Origin: Litorimonas sp965205225
GTDB lineage: Bacteria; Pseudomonadota; Alphaproteobacteria; Caulobacterales; Maricaulaceae
Direction: 5' to 3'
DNA: 64,000 nt
Assembly (NCBI GenBank): GCA_965205225.1
Contig: CBDBFZ010000003.1
Location: 434,001-498,000 of the forward strand
Below the pieces are notes generated by a model. It had not been told where the DNA came from. It worked only from the letters and a program-made list of their open reading frames with translations, and ran no database searches. Within the stretch, counting starts at the first letter, position 1. Each line of letters opens with the position of its first letter. The position numbers were made by a program, and so were the translations under genes. Positions 53,721 through 62,996 of this stretch are shown piece by piece.

Positions 53721-53909
53721 TCATTGCGTGTCTCCATCCTTGTCGTCTGACTCAGCCCTGTCTTTCAGGCGGCCCCGCTGTCGCAGCGCGTCGCGCAGAA
53801 CATATTCGATCTGCGCATTCAGGGAGCGCAGTTCATCATCGCACCAGCAGCGCATGGCATCGAGCACCGGTGCGCTGATCCGTAAGGGATATGACTTCTT
53901 GTCAGCCAT
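53721..53909 (-). CDS. Ribbon-helix-helix (Arc-like) DNA-binding protein
   Basis: The protein has 62 residues from ATG 53909 (MADKKSYPLRISAPVLDAMR). The beta-strand SYPLRIS followed by two helices (LDAMRCWCDDELRSLNAQIE, then EYVLRDALRQRG) is the Arc/MetJ fold, here in the small form usually found beside SPFH genes. It begins 8 bases after the SPFH stop, so the two form an operon. It may regulate that operon through the palindrome at 54821-54837. Confidence 0.72.
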   Translation of the reverse strand: MADKKSYPLRISAPVLDAMRCWCDDELRSLNAQIEYVLRDALRQRGRLKDRAESDDKDGDTQ

Positions 53910-53917
53910 ATACCTCG

Positions 53918-54790
53918 CTAGTAAAGGCTGCCCGTATTCACGACCGGTTGGGTCGCCTTGTCCGAGCACAGTACGACCAGAAGATTGCTGACCATGGCCG
54001 CGCGGCGTTCCGGATCGAGGTCGATAAGGTCCTTGGACTGCAGCTCCGACAGAGCATCCTCGACCATGCCCACCGCACCTTCAACGATTTTCTTTCGCGC
54101 CGCGATGATCGCGCTGGCCTGCTGGCGTTGCAGCATGGCACCGGCAATTTCGGGCGAATAGGCGAGATGCGAAATGCGGCTCTCGATCACATGGATACCC
54201 GCCCGGGCCAATCGCTCCTGGATCTCGCGGCGCAGGCGCTCGGAAATCTCATCCGGGTGCGAGCGCAGGCTGATCTGGTCGTCCTCATGCTGATCATAGG
54301 GATAGCTGGTCGCCATGGCCCGGATCGCTGCTTCGGACTGAATCTGAACGAAGCTCTCATAGTCATCGACATTGAAGACCGTTTCGGCGGAGTCAGACAC
54401 TTCCCAGACGACAATTGCCGCAATTTCTATGGGTGAGCCGTCAAGTTCATTGACCTTCATCTTGCCACTTTCGAAGTTCCGGACGCGCTTGGAAATCTTC
54501 TTCTTACCATAGAAGATATTGTTCCAGCGCAGGCCGGCCTCACCGACCGTTCCGACATATTTCCCAAACAGCGACAGAACCACCGACTGGTTTGGCGCAA
54601 CGGTGTAAAGCCCGGTCATTAGCGCAAGCCCAATAATGAGCGCCGAAAAGCCACCTGCAAATATAATCAGAAATGCCCCAGCCACGGCCGTAACGCACAG
54701 ATAGACCGCCATCACAATGAACCCCAGGCACGCCAGCAACATTGGGATGCCTGGCAGTGAAACTGTACCTTTCTCTCTAATCTCAGTCAT
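53918..54790 (-). CDS. SPFH (band 7/slipin-like) membrane protein
   Basis: The protein has 290 residues. Two close hydrophobic segments (about 14-36 and 40-65) anchor it to the membrane, and the SPFH domain follows (VVLSLFGKYVGTVGEAGLRW). PIEIAAIVVWEVSDSAETVF and VIESRISHLAYSPEIAGAML are typical of prohibitin/stomatin-like proteins, with a long helix (QQASAIIAARKKIVEGAVGM) at the end. SPFH proteins build membrane microdomain scaffolds and regulate proteases. It is co-transcribed with the ribbon-helix-helix gene. Confidence 0.88.
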   Translation of the reverse strand: MTEIREKGTVSLPGIPMLLACLGFIVMAVYLCVTAVAGAFLIIFAGGFSALIIGLALMTGLYTVAPNQSVVLSLFGKYVGTVGEAGLRWNNIFYGKKKISKRVRNFESGKMKVNELDGSPIEIAAIVVWEVSDSAETVFNVDDYESFVQIQSEAAIRAMATSYPYDQHEDDQISLRSHPDEISERLRREIQERLARAGIHVIESRISHLAYSPEIAGAMLQRQQASAIIAARKKIVEGAVGMVEDALSELQSKDLIDLDPERRAAMVSNLLVVLCSDKATQPVVNTGSLY

Positions 54791-54820
54791 TAGCCTCTAG
54801 CCTCTCTTTTTCTATACTAT

Positions 54821-54837
54821 GATATCAATATGATATC
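54821..54837. promoter_or_regulatory. Perfect palindrome upstream of the SPFH operon
   Basis: GATATCA-ATA-TGATATC is a 7+7 perfect inverted repeat with a three-base spacer, 31 bases before the SPFH start codon. Its size and placement fit an operator for a dimeric regulator; the ribbon-helix-helix protein of the same operon is the obvious candidate. Confidence 0.5.
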
Positions 54838-54977
54838 TTTTTATGGTTTGTCAAGATAAAAAAGCCCGCAGCGGATGCAGCGAGTTGATTCAATTAGATC
54901 GTGGTCACGAATTAACATTTAGGGTTTCCCCTTTGTATCGAACACTGGTTCAAGACTGGCTTTTGAGAGGTTGGTTT

Positions 54978-55795
54978 ATGGGTTATCAGCAGCTTCGGGG
55001 CGATCAGTGGGCGATTATAGAGCCTTTTGTGCTTGGCGGGTGTAAGGGTCAGCGTGGCCCGCGCAGCAATGCACGTAATGTCATCAATGTTCTGCTCTGG
55101 CTTGCCCCCAGCGGCGCGCGTTGGAGGGGTATACCAGAGCGTTACGGCAAGTTCCATACGATCAGGATGCGATATTACCGCTGGCTGGAGGTCGGCATAA
55201 TAGATCAGATATTCGAGGCTTTGGTCAAGGAGGCTGACATGGCGTGGCTACAGATCGATAGTACTGTTATCAAAGTGCATAAACATACCGCAGGCGCCCC
55301 GCTTAAAAAAGAGGCCAAACATCCCAAAGTCTGGTCCACTCCCGTGGCGGGTTCACAACGAAACTCCACGCCGTAAGCGAAGGCTAGGGCCTGCCGTTAC
55401 GCCTTATACCCAGCCCAGGATAGGAACATGATATAAAACAGGTCCATAGCTTGGTTGAAAACCTGTCACCACGGCATGTCTTAGTCGACAAAGTGTATGA
55501 TGTTGATAGGTTGATCGAAACGATTCAAAATACTGAAGCCAAAGTCTGTATCCCGCCTAAACGCAACCGGATAACCCAGCGCGATTATGACAAAGACTTC
55601 TATAAGGAGCGCAATCAGGTCGAGTGCATGTTCGGAAAACTTAAAGAGTTCAGGCGTGTCGCCACCCGATATGATAAACTCATCACAAGCTTCATGGGCT
55701 TGTCTGACGTCAGACACGGCGCGCGGCTAGGTGTGGCTGAAAATGAGTGCGAACCGGCGGAGGTGGCGACTTCAGGGCTTGGGACTCGCTCGTAG
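54978..55795 (+). pseudogene. IS5-family transposase, frameshifted remnant
   Basis: From ATG 54978 the frame gives MGYQQLRGDQWAIIEPFVLG, GRWRGIPERYGKFHTIRMRY-like text and the first DDE aspartate in AWLQIDSTVIKVHKHTAGA, then fails near 55376. The second half resumes from about 55451: SLVENLSPRHVLVDKVYDVD, IPPKRNRITQRDYDKD and the glutamate in NQVECMFGKLKEFRRVATRY. The middle is damaged by at least two frame changes and no terminal repeats are certain. It is related to, but distinct from, the IS427-like copies. Confidence 0.75.
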
Positions 55796-56010
55796 CGGGA
55801 CTGGCCGGTTTCCCACTCATCGACAAATCCTGATTTCCTGTGGTCAGGCCGAACTGTCTTAGGCAGGCCTGTCGGTGCCAATCATGCAGGATTTCAAACC
55901 CAACATTTGACTGGGTGATCGTCCAGAGTTTGACTGCGCAGGGCCCGGGAATTACACTTGTCTAAGGGCGGACCTAAGCCGCTGTGCTGTAGAAACTATA
56001 GAGATTGTCT

Positions 56011-57225
56011 ATGCGTTCTGGTGTCTTTTCCGCCTCGGTCTTCCGAACTCTTCCTTACTCTTTGTTTCTCGTTTTTTGCGTGGCATGCGGACCTGCGGAC
56101 AAAGTCACTCCGGCAGACACTAACGACGATTCGATGATGGTGCCGAAAAATATCGACATAAAGTTCGATATCGCGGATCGCATTACTTTTACCGGCATCG
56201 TCGAGCGTTCGGCTTTACCTGTTGCCAAGGCCACGGTCGTCATGGTCCCCGGCACGGGACGATTTGATCGCGACGTGTATTTTGGCAACGGCCCGGATAA
56301 TGCCAACCTCCTTTTCCTCGAGATCTCCGCAAAACTATTGCAGTCTGGATTTGATGTGCTGAGGTTCGAGAAGACCGGGGTCTGCGTATCCGAGGCGAAG
56401 ACGTCCGCGTTTTCCGCCGTTGAAACGCCACCGCGTTATTGGGAAGTGGGTTCCGGCGATTGCCTTTTCAAAGACGGGCAGATGGGAACGGCTACGACTG
56501 GCGCCCTGGAAGTGGAGGCGGCGATAGACTTTGCCCATTCTGCACTGCCAAACCAGCCCGTCGTGGTGCTTGCGCATTCGGAAGGGGCGAGAAGCACCGC
56601 TATGGCCATTGAGAACGGCAGTGAAATAGACGGGTTCTTAGGCATTGGCGCGCTGCTTGAAAGCCCGCAGAGCGTCTACAAGTGGCAGCGTGTGGACCGC
56701 ATACCCCAAGGCATGAGGCAATTGGATTCCAATGACGATGACCTGCTAACCAATATGGAGGTAAGGGATGGTTTCGACGGGTCGATCTTGTCGATCTTTG
56801 ATTTATCGAATTTCATGTCTGCAACAGGACAGTGGTCTCGCGAAGACATAGAGGGCGTCTCAGACAGATGGCAGAAAATTTATGAAAAGGAAAAGCTAGA
56901 CGCAATCGCGCAACCCGATGACAGAATGTATATACCAGGGCAATCCTATAGCTGGTGGAAGATTTGGTTCACTGAGACCGCACCTGTTGCCTCGCGGTTG
57001 AAGGGTTTCGACGGTAAACTCATATTCATATATGGCGACAGGGATTCGCAAACCCCTGCCGAGCGCCAGATGCGATCGGCGGAGGAATTGCATTTGGATG
57101 CGGATTTCATAAGAATCGAAGGTGTTGGTCATTCCTTGGGAAACCATCCGCTCTACGGACCGATCGAGCCTGAGTCCGTTGATAGGGTGGTTGTCGCGCT
57201 AAATCAGTTTATGCCGAAAAACTAA
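56011..57225 (+). CDS. Alpha/beta-hydrolase, probable lipoprotein
   Basis: The protein has 404 residues from ATG 56011 (a TTG two codons earlier is possible). The N-terminal signal ends in FCVACGPAD, a plausible lipobox with Cys at about residue 26. The hydrolase core shows the oxyanion strand VMVPGTGRFDRD, the nucleophile elbow VVLAHSEGARS (HSEG), the acid strand FIYGDRDSQTPAE and the catalytic histidine in GVGHSLGNH. A cap region lies between about 215 and 300. It is likely an esterase or peptidase-like enzyme in the periplasm; the substrate is unknown. Both sides are mobile-element remnants. Confidence 0.78.
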   Translation: MRSGVFSASVFRTLPYSLFLVFCVACGPADKVTPADTNDDSMMVPKNIDIKFDIADRITFTGIVERSALPVAKATVVMVPGTGRFDRDVYFGNGPDNANLLFLEISAKLLQSGFDVLRFEKTGVCVSEAKTSAFSAVETPPRYWEVGSGDCLFKDGQMGTATTGALEVEAAIDFAHSALPNQPVVVLAHSEGARSTAMAIENGSEIDGFLGIGALLESPQSVYKWQRVDRIPQGMRQLDSNDDDLLTNMEVRDGFDGSILSIFDLSNFMSATGQWSREDIEGVSDRWQKIYEKEKLDAIAQPDDRMYIPGQSYSWWKIWFTETAPVASRLKGFDGKLIFIYGDRDSQTPAERQMRSAEELHLDADFIRIEGVGHSLGNHPLYGPIEPESVDRVVVALNQFMPKN

Positions 57226-57705
57226 GCAATCTTTTTCATTGTGATCATCAGTGATTGAGTCTATCTGACCCGCGCCTCACGATTGTTGAGGATGCATCAA
57301 CTACCAGTCGCCCGGAAACTTACCTCACTTTCCGAGATCGAATGTCGAGAGTATCGACCACATGTCGGTGCGATTTCAATGGTTCACCGCAACATGTCCT
57401 TGCCCCTTAAAACTGGACCATCTTTTACTGAGTCATTTTGCTGGAAAGGACTGTGATTATGGCAAGGAAGAGATTTTCGGATGCGGACGTTATTCGGTTA
57501 CTTCGCCAGGTTGAAGTTGAGACGGCCACTAGCGCGAGTGTGGCGGATGTTTGTCGATCAGCCGGTGTGTGAGTGACGCCACATATTATGGCTGGCGGAA
57601 GAAGTTTGGTGCGATAGGACCGTCCAAAGTCAAGCGGATGAAAGAGCTTGAGAAGGAGAGCTAGCGGCTTTGCAAAGCTGTATCTGACCTTACTCTTGAT
57701 AAGGT

Positions 57706-59041
57706 GGACAGCTCGAAGAACGGGTTTTTTGGGCCAGTATAGAGGCGAATTTTATAGTCGGCTCTCAGGTCAGGCTTCATAGAGTGACGAATGCGTGTCC
57801 ACAGGCGTATTTTGGCATGATTTTGGCCCGCATAAGCGGGGGGATCCGGATTTTGAACAGAATCAGGCTATGGGCTGTCGTCGCTCATGGAAAACGAGGC
57901 GGCGGAAGTTGTAGCTTAGCTTGGCCATGGTGATCCGGCCAGCGGCCCTGGCCGATTGAGCGCCTGGCCGATTGAGCGGATCGTGATCGCCATCGGCCCT
58001 TTCTCATATCCGAAGACATGTTCAACACAGGCACGGATGGAGGAGCGGGTCGCATTGCCGCGCCGAATGTGCTTTGCCATCGGTTTACCGCGGGGCTTCT
58101 TTCGATGGATGTTTGAACGATAGCCCTGCGCTTTCAGCCAGGCTTCGTTTCTGGCTGAGCGATAAGCTGTATCCGCCCAAACAGACTTTGAGCTGTTGGT
58201 GGCATCCAGAACCGATGCCAGTCCGTGCCCATCATAGCGGGCCGCATGGGTGCAGGTCTCTCCCCGGACAAAGCGCCATTTCCGGTCAATACTGATGTGG
58301 TTCTTGTACCCAAAGTGAGGGATGGAAATGTCGACAAGGCCTGCGTCCTGTTCCCCTTCTGCGGTCTTTCGCGCCCTGGAATAGCTGACCACCGCTCGTG
58401 CGTCGGTGTCTTTCTGTGCGGCCCTGGCAGGATCGCCCGCGCCAGATAGCGGACGCGCTTTCACCCGCCCTGGCCCGCTCTTTCTCTTCTTTCCTCATCC
58501 GTTGGCGCGGCGCTGACACCAAAGTGGCATCCACGATCTGACCTCCCGTGGGTTTGTAGCCGCGCTTGCAGAGTTGCTCTTCAAAAGCGGCAAACAGAGA
58601 TTTGAAAGCACCAGACTGGGTCAGCTTTTCCTGGGTCAGCTTTTCACGCAACAGCCAAATCGTCTTTTGGTCCGGGGTCGGTTCACCGATCTGAAACCTC
58701 AGAAACCGCAACCAACTTAAACGATCCCGGATCAGAAATTCCATCCCTTCATCACTCAGATTGTGCATCGACGCCAGAACAAGCACCTTGAACATCGTGA
58801 CCGGATCATAGGGTGGCCGACCGCCCTTGGCGCGAACCCCATAACCGAGGGCTTCCATCAGAACAGTTCGGAAAGCCTCAAAGTCCACATGACGCTCCAG
58901 CGCTTCAAGCGGATCACCTGTCGCCGATAAGCGAGCAAGATGATCCGACAAGTCAAACAATCCAGGCGCGTGCATCATAAAATCCTCCCACAACCAGTAA
59001 ATCAGATCATACCACAAAATGTACGGTTCTTAGAGGCCTCC
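57706..59041 (-). mobile_element. IS5-family insertion sequence, copy C (1336 bp)
   Basis: It has the same termini as copy A and a perfect 4-bp target duplication AGGT (57702-57705, 59042-59045). It is inserted into the leucine-zipper region of the IS3 OrfA remnant. It has the duplicated EKLTQ segment of copy B and the one-base frameshift of copy A, linking the histories of the three copies. Confidence 0.95.
57916..58978 (-). pseudogene. IS5-family transposase of copy C, frameshifted
   Basis: The frame starts at ATG 58978 and matches copy B up to ESASAIW. There the same extra base as in copy A moves the remainder into another frame, which runs to 57916 and includes ADTAYRSARNEAWLKAQGYR and RACVEHVFGYEK. 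Without correction the DDE aspartate and glutamate are on separate polypeptides. Confidence 0.85.
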
Positions 59042-59475
59042 AGGTGATTTTGCAGGAGAGCCTGGATTATTTAAAACCCCAATGAAAAGGCAGGGGGCCT
59101 GACGGCTTCCAAGCTACGTCAGGGCGTTATCCACTGTCGCCAGAAGTTAAATAGGCCTGAGCGCCGGATATGTGGTGTCATGGGCACATCACGTAGCAGC
59201 TTCCGGTATCAATCGGCTCCCAAAGACAGTGAAGAAGAGCTAGAGCTGGCGTTCATCCGACTGGCTAAGAAGTATGGTCGTTATGGCTACAGCTTCCGAA
59301 GCGTGACATTAAATGGAAATGTCATCAATAAGAATATTGATGTAGAAAGATCGGTCAAATTTTTACCAACTCTGGCGTCTTGGGAATAGTTTTCCATCAG
59401 TTCCCCTTGATCGGTCTTGTTCATGCGGACAAGACCCGCCATTACCCTCCCATTGATTTCGAAATGGAGATATGC

Positions 59476-61674
59476 GTGACGACTCGATTGAAGACTGCCC
59501 ACTTATATACAAGCTCGTTAATGGCACTCGGTCTGGCGTTCGGATTGCCCGCTTCGGCCACCGAAGGCATGTTCACACCGGATCAGCTGCCAGAGATTGC
59601 CAAGGATCTGCGCGCGACAGGGCTTAAGCTCAAACCCGCGCAGATTTCTGATCTCACCGGCTTTCCCATGGGTGCAGTTGTGTCGATTAATGGCTGCACT
59701 GCGTCGTTCGTGTCGTCACAGGGTCTGGTTGTAACTAATCATCACTGCGCCTATGGCTCGATCCAATATAATTCAACCGAAGAGAATAACTATCTCGAAG
59801 ATGGATTCCTGGCGGCGGACTTCAATGCCGAGCTGCCAACAGCTCCCGGATCGCGTATCTATGTGACCGTCGATGTCGACGATGTGACGGATAAGGTCAC
59901 GGGCGATCTTTCGGCGTCTATGTCAGGTGAGGCGCGCTTTACAGTGATCGATTCGGCCCGCAAAGCACTCGTCTCTGAGTGCGAGGACGATGAGGGTCAT
60001 CATTGTAACGTGGCCTCCTTCTATGGTGGTCTCCAATATAAGTTGATCAAGAGCCTGTGGATCAAGGATGTTCGTCTCGTCTATGCGCCGGCTGGTCCAA
60101 TCGGCAAGTATGGCGGCGATATCGATAACTGGATGTGGCCACGTCATACGGGCGATTTCTCATTCTATCGGGCCTATGTGTCTCCGGACGGCAAATCTGC
60201 GGATTATAGCGAGGACAATGTCCCGTTCACGCCCCCACACAGTCTGAAAGTCTCTGGCGCGGGGTTGGATGACGGTGATTTCGTGATGGTCGCCGGTTAT
60301 CCGGGTCGGACCTCCCGCTATGCGCGTCTGGCCGAAGTCGAAAATACATTCGACTGGAATTATCCGACTTGGCAGGTTTTGCTGAAGGATTGGATCGGGG
60401 CCATCGAAGGCGCGTCTGAGCCGGGTAGCGATGCTCGGATCAAATATGAGTCGCGTCTGGCTGGGCTGAACAATTCTATGAAAAACCTCGGCGGACAGAT
60501 CGACGGTGCCCGGCGGGTCGGTCTGGTTGATCGCCGTGCCGAGCGGGAAGCGGCGCTGAACGCCTGGATCGCAACCGAGATGCCCGGCGCCGGTTATGCG
60601 GATGCCATCGAAGCGCTTGATGCATTGGCTGAAGAAAGTGCCATGGCTGTGCAGGAATCCTTTTGGTTCAGCAATGCCACGCGCCCGCAGCTCTATAATA
60701 TCGCGCGGCGTCTGTATCGGCTTTCCAAGGAACGCGGCAAACCCGATGCCGAGCGTGAAACAGGCTATCAGGATCGCGATATGGACCGGATGAAGCAGAG
60801 CTTCACGGCAATTGATCGTCGCTATGATCCCGTGGTCGATAAGGCCGAATGGTTGGTCTTCCTGAAAGGTTATTTGGCCCAGCCGGACGCGCAGCGCGTC
60901 GAGCCGTTTGACACTGCGCTCGGTCTGAGCGCGTCAATGAGCGTGGGAGACATGTCGGCCATGCTCGACCGCTATTACGCCGAGACGACACTGGGGGATC
61001 TGGATACGCGTCTCGCGTTGATGGGGGCGACAACCGAAGAGCTGGAAGCCAGCACTGATCCCTTCATGCAACTCGCTGTGGCGCTCTATGATTATGGCAT
61101 GGACCGCGAAAGCGCGACAAAAGATAGGGCGGGTCGCCGCGCGACTCTGCAACCTAAATATATGGAAGCGATCATCGCGTGGCAGAAGGCACAGGGTTTT
61201 ACCGCCTATCCGGATGCTAATTCCACGCTGCGTGTGACCTACGGCAATGTTATGGGCGGATCGCCCAAGGACGGGATGCGCTATGATCCATTCACGACGC
61301 TGGAAGGTATTATCGAAAAGGATAATGGTAAGGATCCCTTCAATTCGCCGCAAAAGCAACTTGATCTGATCAAGGCCAAGGATCATGGTTCCTATGCGTT
61401 GAAATCCATCAATTCCGTCCCGGTCAACTTCCTCACAGATCTCGACTCGACAGGCGGGAATTCCGGTTCAGCGACGCTGAACGCACGCGGGGAACTGGTC
61501 GGTTTGTTGTTTGACGGAACGATTGAGAGCGTGAACTCCGATTGGGATTTTGATCCACGGACCACCCGGTCAATACATGTCGATAGCCGCTACATGCTGT
61601 GGGTTATGGATAAGGTGGATGAAGCCGATCACCTGCTCGAAGAAATGGATGTTGTCGACGCGCGGGGTCGCTAG
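59476..61674 (+). CDS. S46-family dipeptidyl peptidase (DPP7/DPP11-like)
   Basis: The protein has 732 residues from GTG 59476, chosen because GGAG lies six bases before it; the ATG at 59464 has no ribosome site. A signal peptide (LMALGLAFGLPASA) directs it to the periplasm. The catalytic triad regions are VVTNHHCAYGSIQ (His), GGDIDNWMWPRHTGDF (Asp) and GGNSGSATLNARGELVGLLF (Ser). Eighteen residues after the serine is Gly, as in DPP7 types that prefer hydrophobic P1, and not Arg as in DPP11. It removes dipeptides from peptide N-termini. The dipeptide epimerase gene follows. Confidence 0.92.
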   Translation: MTTRLKTAHLYTSSLMALGLAFGLPASATEGMFTPDQLPEIAKDLRATGLKLKPAQISDLTGFPMGAVVSINGCTASFVSSQGLVVTNHHCAYGSIQYNSTEENNYLEDGFLAADFNAELPTAPGSRIYVTVDVDDVTDKVTGDLSASMSGEARFTVIDSARKALVSECEDDEGHHCNVASFYGGLQYKLIKSLWIKDVRLVYAPAGPIGKYGGDIDNWMWPRHTGDFSFYRAYVSPDGKSADYSEDNVPFTPPHSLKVSGAGLDDGDFVMVAGYPGRTSRYARLAEVENTFDWNYPTWQVLLKDWIGAIEGASEPGSDARIKYESRLAGLNNSMKNLGGQIDGARRVGLVDRRAEREAALNAWIATEMPGAGYADAIEALDALAEESAMAVQESFWFSNATRPQLYNIARRLYRLSKERGKPDAERETGYQDRDMDRMKQSFTAIDRRYDPVVDKAEWLVFLKGYLAQPDAQRVEPFDTALGLSASMSVGDMSAMLDRYYAETTLGDLDTRLALMGATTEELEASTDPFMQLAVALYDYGMDRESATKDRAGRRATLQPKYMEAIIAWQKAQGFTAYPDANSTLRVTYGNVMGGSPKDGMRYDPFTTLEGIIEKDNGKDPFNSPQKQLDLIKAKDHGSYALKSINSVPVNFLTDLDSTGGNSGSATLNARGELVGLLFDGTIESVNSDWDFDPRTTRSIHVDSRYMLWVMDKVDEADHLLEEMDVVDARGR

Positions 61675-61697
61675 GCTTTCGCCGGAAACGATTAAAA

Positions 61698-61726
61698 GTA
61701 GTCCGTTCATGACGGGCGGCTTTTTT
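61698..61726 (+). terminator. Rho-independent terminator after the S46 gene
   Basis: GTAGTCCGT-TCATG-ACGGGCGGC forms a nine-pair stem (two G-U, one mismatch) followed by TTTTTT. It ends the peptidase message before the dipeptide epimerase gene. Confidence 0.75.
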
Positions 61727-61781
61727 ATGAGGGACCAGTCTAACGCCCGGGGATGGTTTCGGCGCAATTGGGCGAGAGAGA

Positions 61782-62807
61782 ATGACCAGGCTGATACTAT
61801 CAATCTCCGCGCATAATCCGCGGCTCAAACGCCCGTTCATCATCTCGACGGGGTCACGGACGCATCAGCCTTGGCTTTCGGTCAGATTGAGCGATGGACC
61901 CCATTCAGGTCGGGGGGCTGCAACGGGGATCGCCTATCTCGGCGCAACGCCGGAGAGCATGCGGGACGAAATTGAGGGGGCGCGGTCTCAGATTGAACAA
62001 GGCCTGACGCGGCCGGATCTCGCCGAAGTTCTGCCCGTTGGTGGTGCGCGGTCAGCACTGGACGCTGCTCTGTGGGATCTGGACGCGGCACGGTCCGGGA
62101 CGACCGTTGCCCGTGCTCTGGGGCTATCACCCAAGCCCATAGCCAGCGCTTTTACAATTGTGCTCGACAGTCCCGAAGGCATGGCAGAACAGGCGCGCAG
62201 CGAAGCCTGGCGGCCTCTGCTTAAGGTTAAACTGGGCGGCAGTTCTGACGAAGAGGAGATCCGTATCCGCGCTGTCGCGATGAGCGCCTCGGACACGCGC
62301 CGCATTATTGATGCAAATGCGAAGTGGTCGATTGAACAACTCAATCAGCTTGCACCTGTAGCTGCCGAATGCGGTTATGAGCTGCTGGAACAGCCCTTGT
62401 CGGCAGGCTGCGAAAGTGATGCCGACGCGTGCGCAGCCATGATCCAGGCGGCATCGATTCTGCCTATCTGCGCGGATGAGAGTTTTCAGACCATGGACGA
62501 TTTCGACCGCATCGACGGGCTGTACCAGGCCGTCAATATCAAGCTCGACAAGTGCGGCGGACTGACTCCCGCTCTGGCGATCCGGGGCGCGGCCCGCGCG
62601 CGGGGTCTGAGCATCTTTGTCGGCTGTATGTTGGCCCCAACCCTGGCGGTCGCGCCGGCGCACCTATTGGCGCAGTCCGCAGACTATGCCGATCTGGATG
62701 GTCCATTCTGGTTTCCGGACGAGCCGGTGAGCTTGACGGCCAAGGGCTTGTTCGCTCCGATTGATCCCGCTGTCTGGGGCGGCGGCGAAACGCGTGCCAA
62801 TGATTGA
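61782..62807 (+). CDS. Dipeptide epimerase (enolase superfamily; DgcA/YcjG-like)
   Basis: The protein has 341 residues. The enolase fold shows the catalytic lysine pair in LLKVKLGG, metal ligands in RRIIDANAKW (Asp), LLEQPLSAG (Glu) and CADESFQ (Asp), and the opposite lysine in VNIKLDKCGGL. SALDAALWDLDAA is typical of Ala-Glu epimerase-type members. It would interconvert L- and D- residues in dipeptides, perhaps murein peptides, in the cytosol. It stands right after the dipeptidyl peptidase but beyond a terminator. Confidence 0.85.
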   Translation: MTRLILSISAHNPRLKRPFIISTGSRTHQPWLSVRLSDGPHSGRGAATGIAYLGATPESMRDEIEGARSQIEQGLTRPDLAEVLPVGGARSALDAALWDLDAARSGTTVARALGLSPKPIASAFTIVLDSPEGMAEQARSEAWRPLLKVKLGGSSDEEEIRIRAVAMSASDTRRIIDANAKWSIEQLNQLAPVAAECGYELLEQPLSAGCESDADACAAMIQAASILPICADESFQTMDDFDRIDGLYQAVNIKLDKCGGLTPALAIRGAARARGLSIFVGCMLAPTLAVAPAHLLAQSADYADLDGPFWFPDEPVSLTAKGLFAPIDPAVWGGGETRAND

Positions 62808-62831
62808 CTAGCGCTTGATGGGTCAGGAAAC

Positions 62832-62996
62832 TTAGCCCTCCACAACTGTCCCTGCCTTTCGGCGCAGGCCGTCGATTTCGTTGATGTTTGCGGTATGCGT
62901 GTCAGGCAAGGCGATCAGGCCCAAGCCCTGTAAGTCGTTGAGACGATGGCTGACAGTTTCGCGCGACAGGCCGAGATAGTCGGACAAGTTCCGCGA
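62832..62996 (-). pseudogene. C-terminal remnant of a FixK/FNR-type regulator
   Basis: The minus strand encodes SRNLSDYLGLSRETVSHRLN followed by LQGLGLIALPDTHTANI and a stop at 62832. This is the C-terminal helix-turn-helix and wing of CRP/FNR proteins of the FixK type (usual text SRxDIADYLGLTxETVSRxL). The sensor domain and first helix are absent. The fragment begins inside the end of the FixJ-like frame, showing that a deletion has joined the two genes. Confidence 0.65.

Larger units (their letters stand above)
57395..59345 (+). mobile_element. IS3-family (IS407-like) remnant, split by IS5 copy C
   Basis: The left end (TGTCCTTGCCCCTTAAAACTGGACC) resembles the IS3 terminus at 16.8 kb. OrfA follows: ARKRFSDADVIRLLRQVEVE, a frame change, then ATYYGWRKKFG, KRMKELEKES and LTLDK. 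IS5 copy C is inserted here and the text resumes exactly as VILQESLDYLKP at 59042. Parts of OrfB come next (GTSRSSFRYQSAPKDSEEEL, then LAKKYGRYGYSFRSVTLNGN) up to about 59345, where it is truncated. OrfB lacks its catalytic core. Confidence 0.75.

Noticed and set aside
51636..59041. Composite transposon bounded by IS5 copies B and C
   Set aside because: Each copy has its own, different 4-bp target duplication (ATAT and AGGT), so the segment did not move as a unit. The enclosed genes include no typical cargo.
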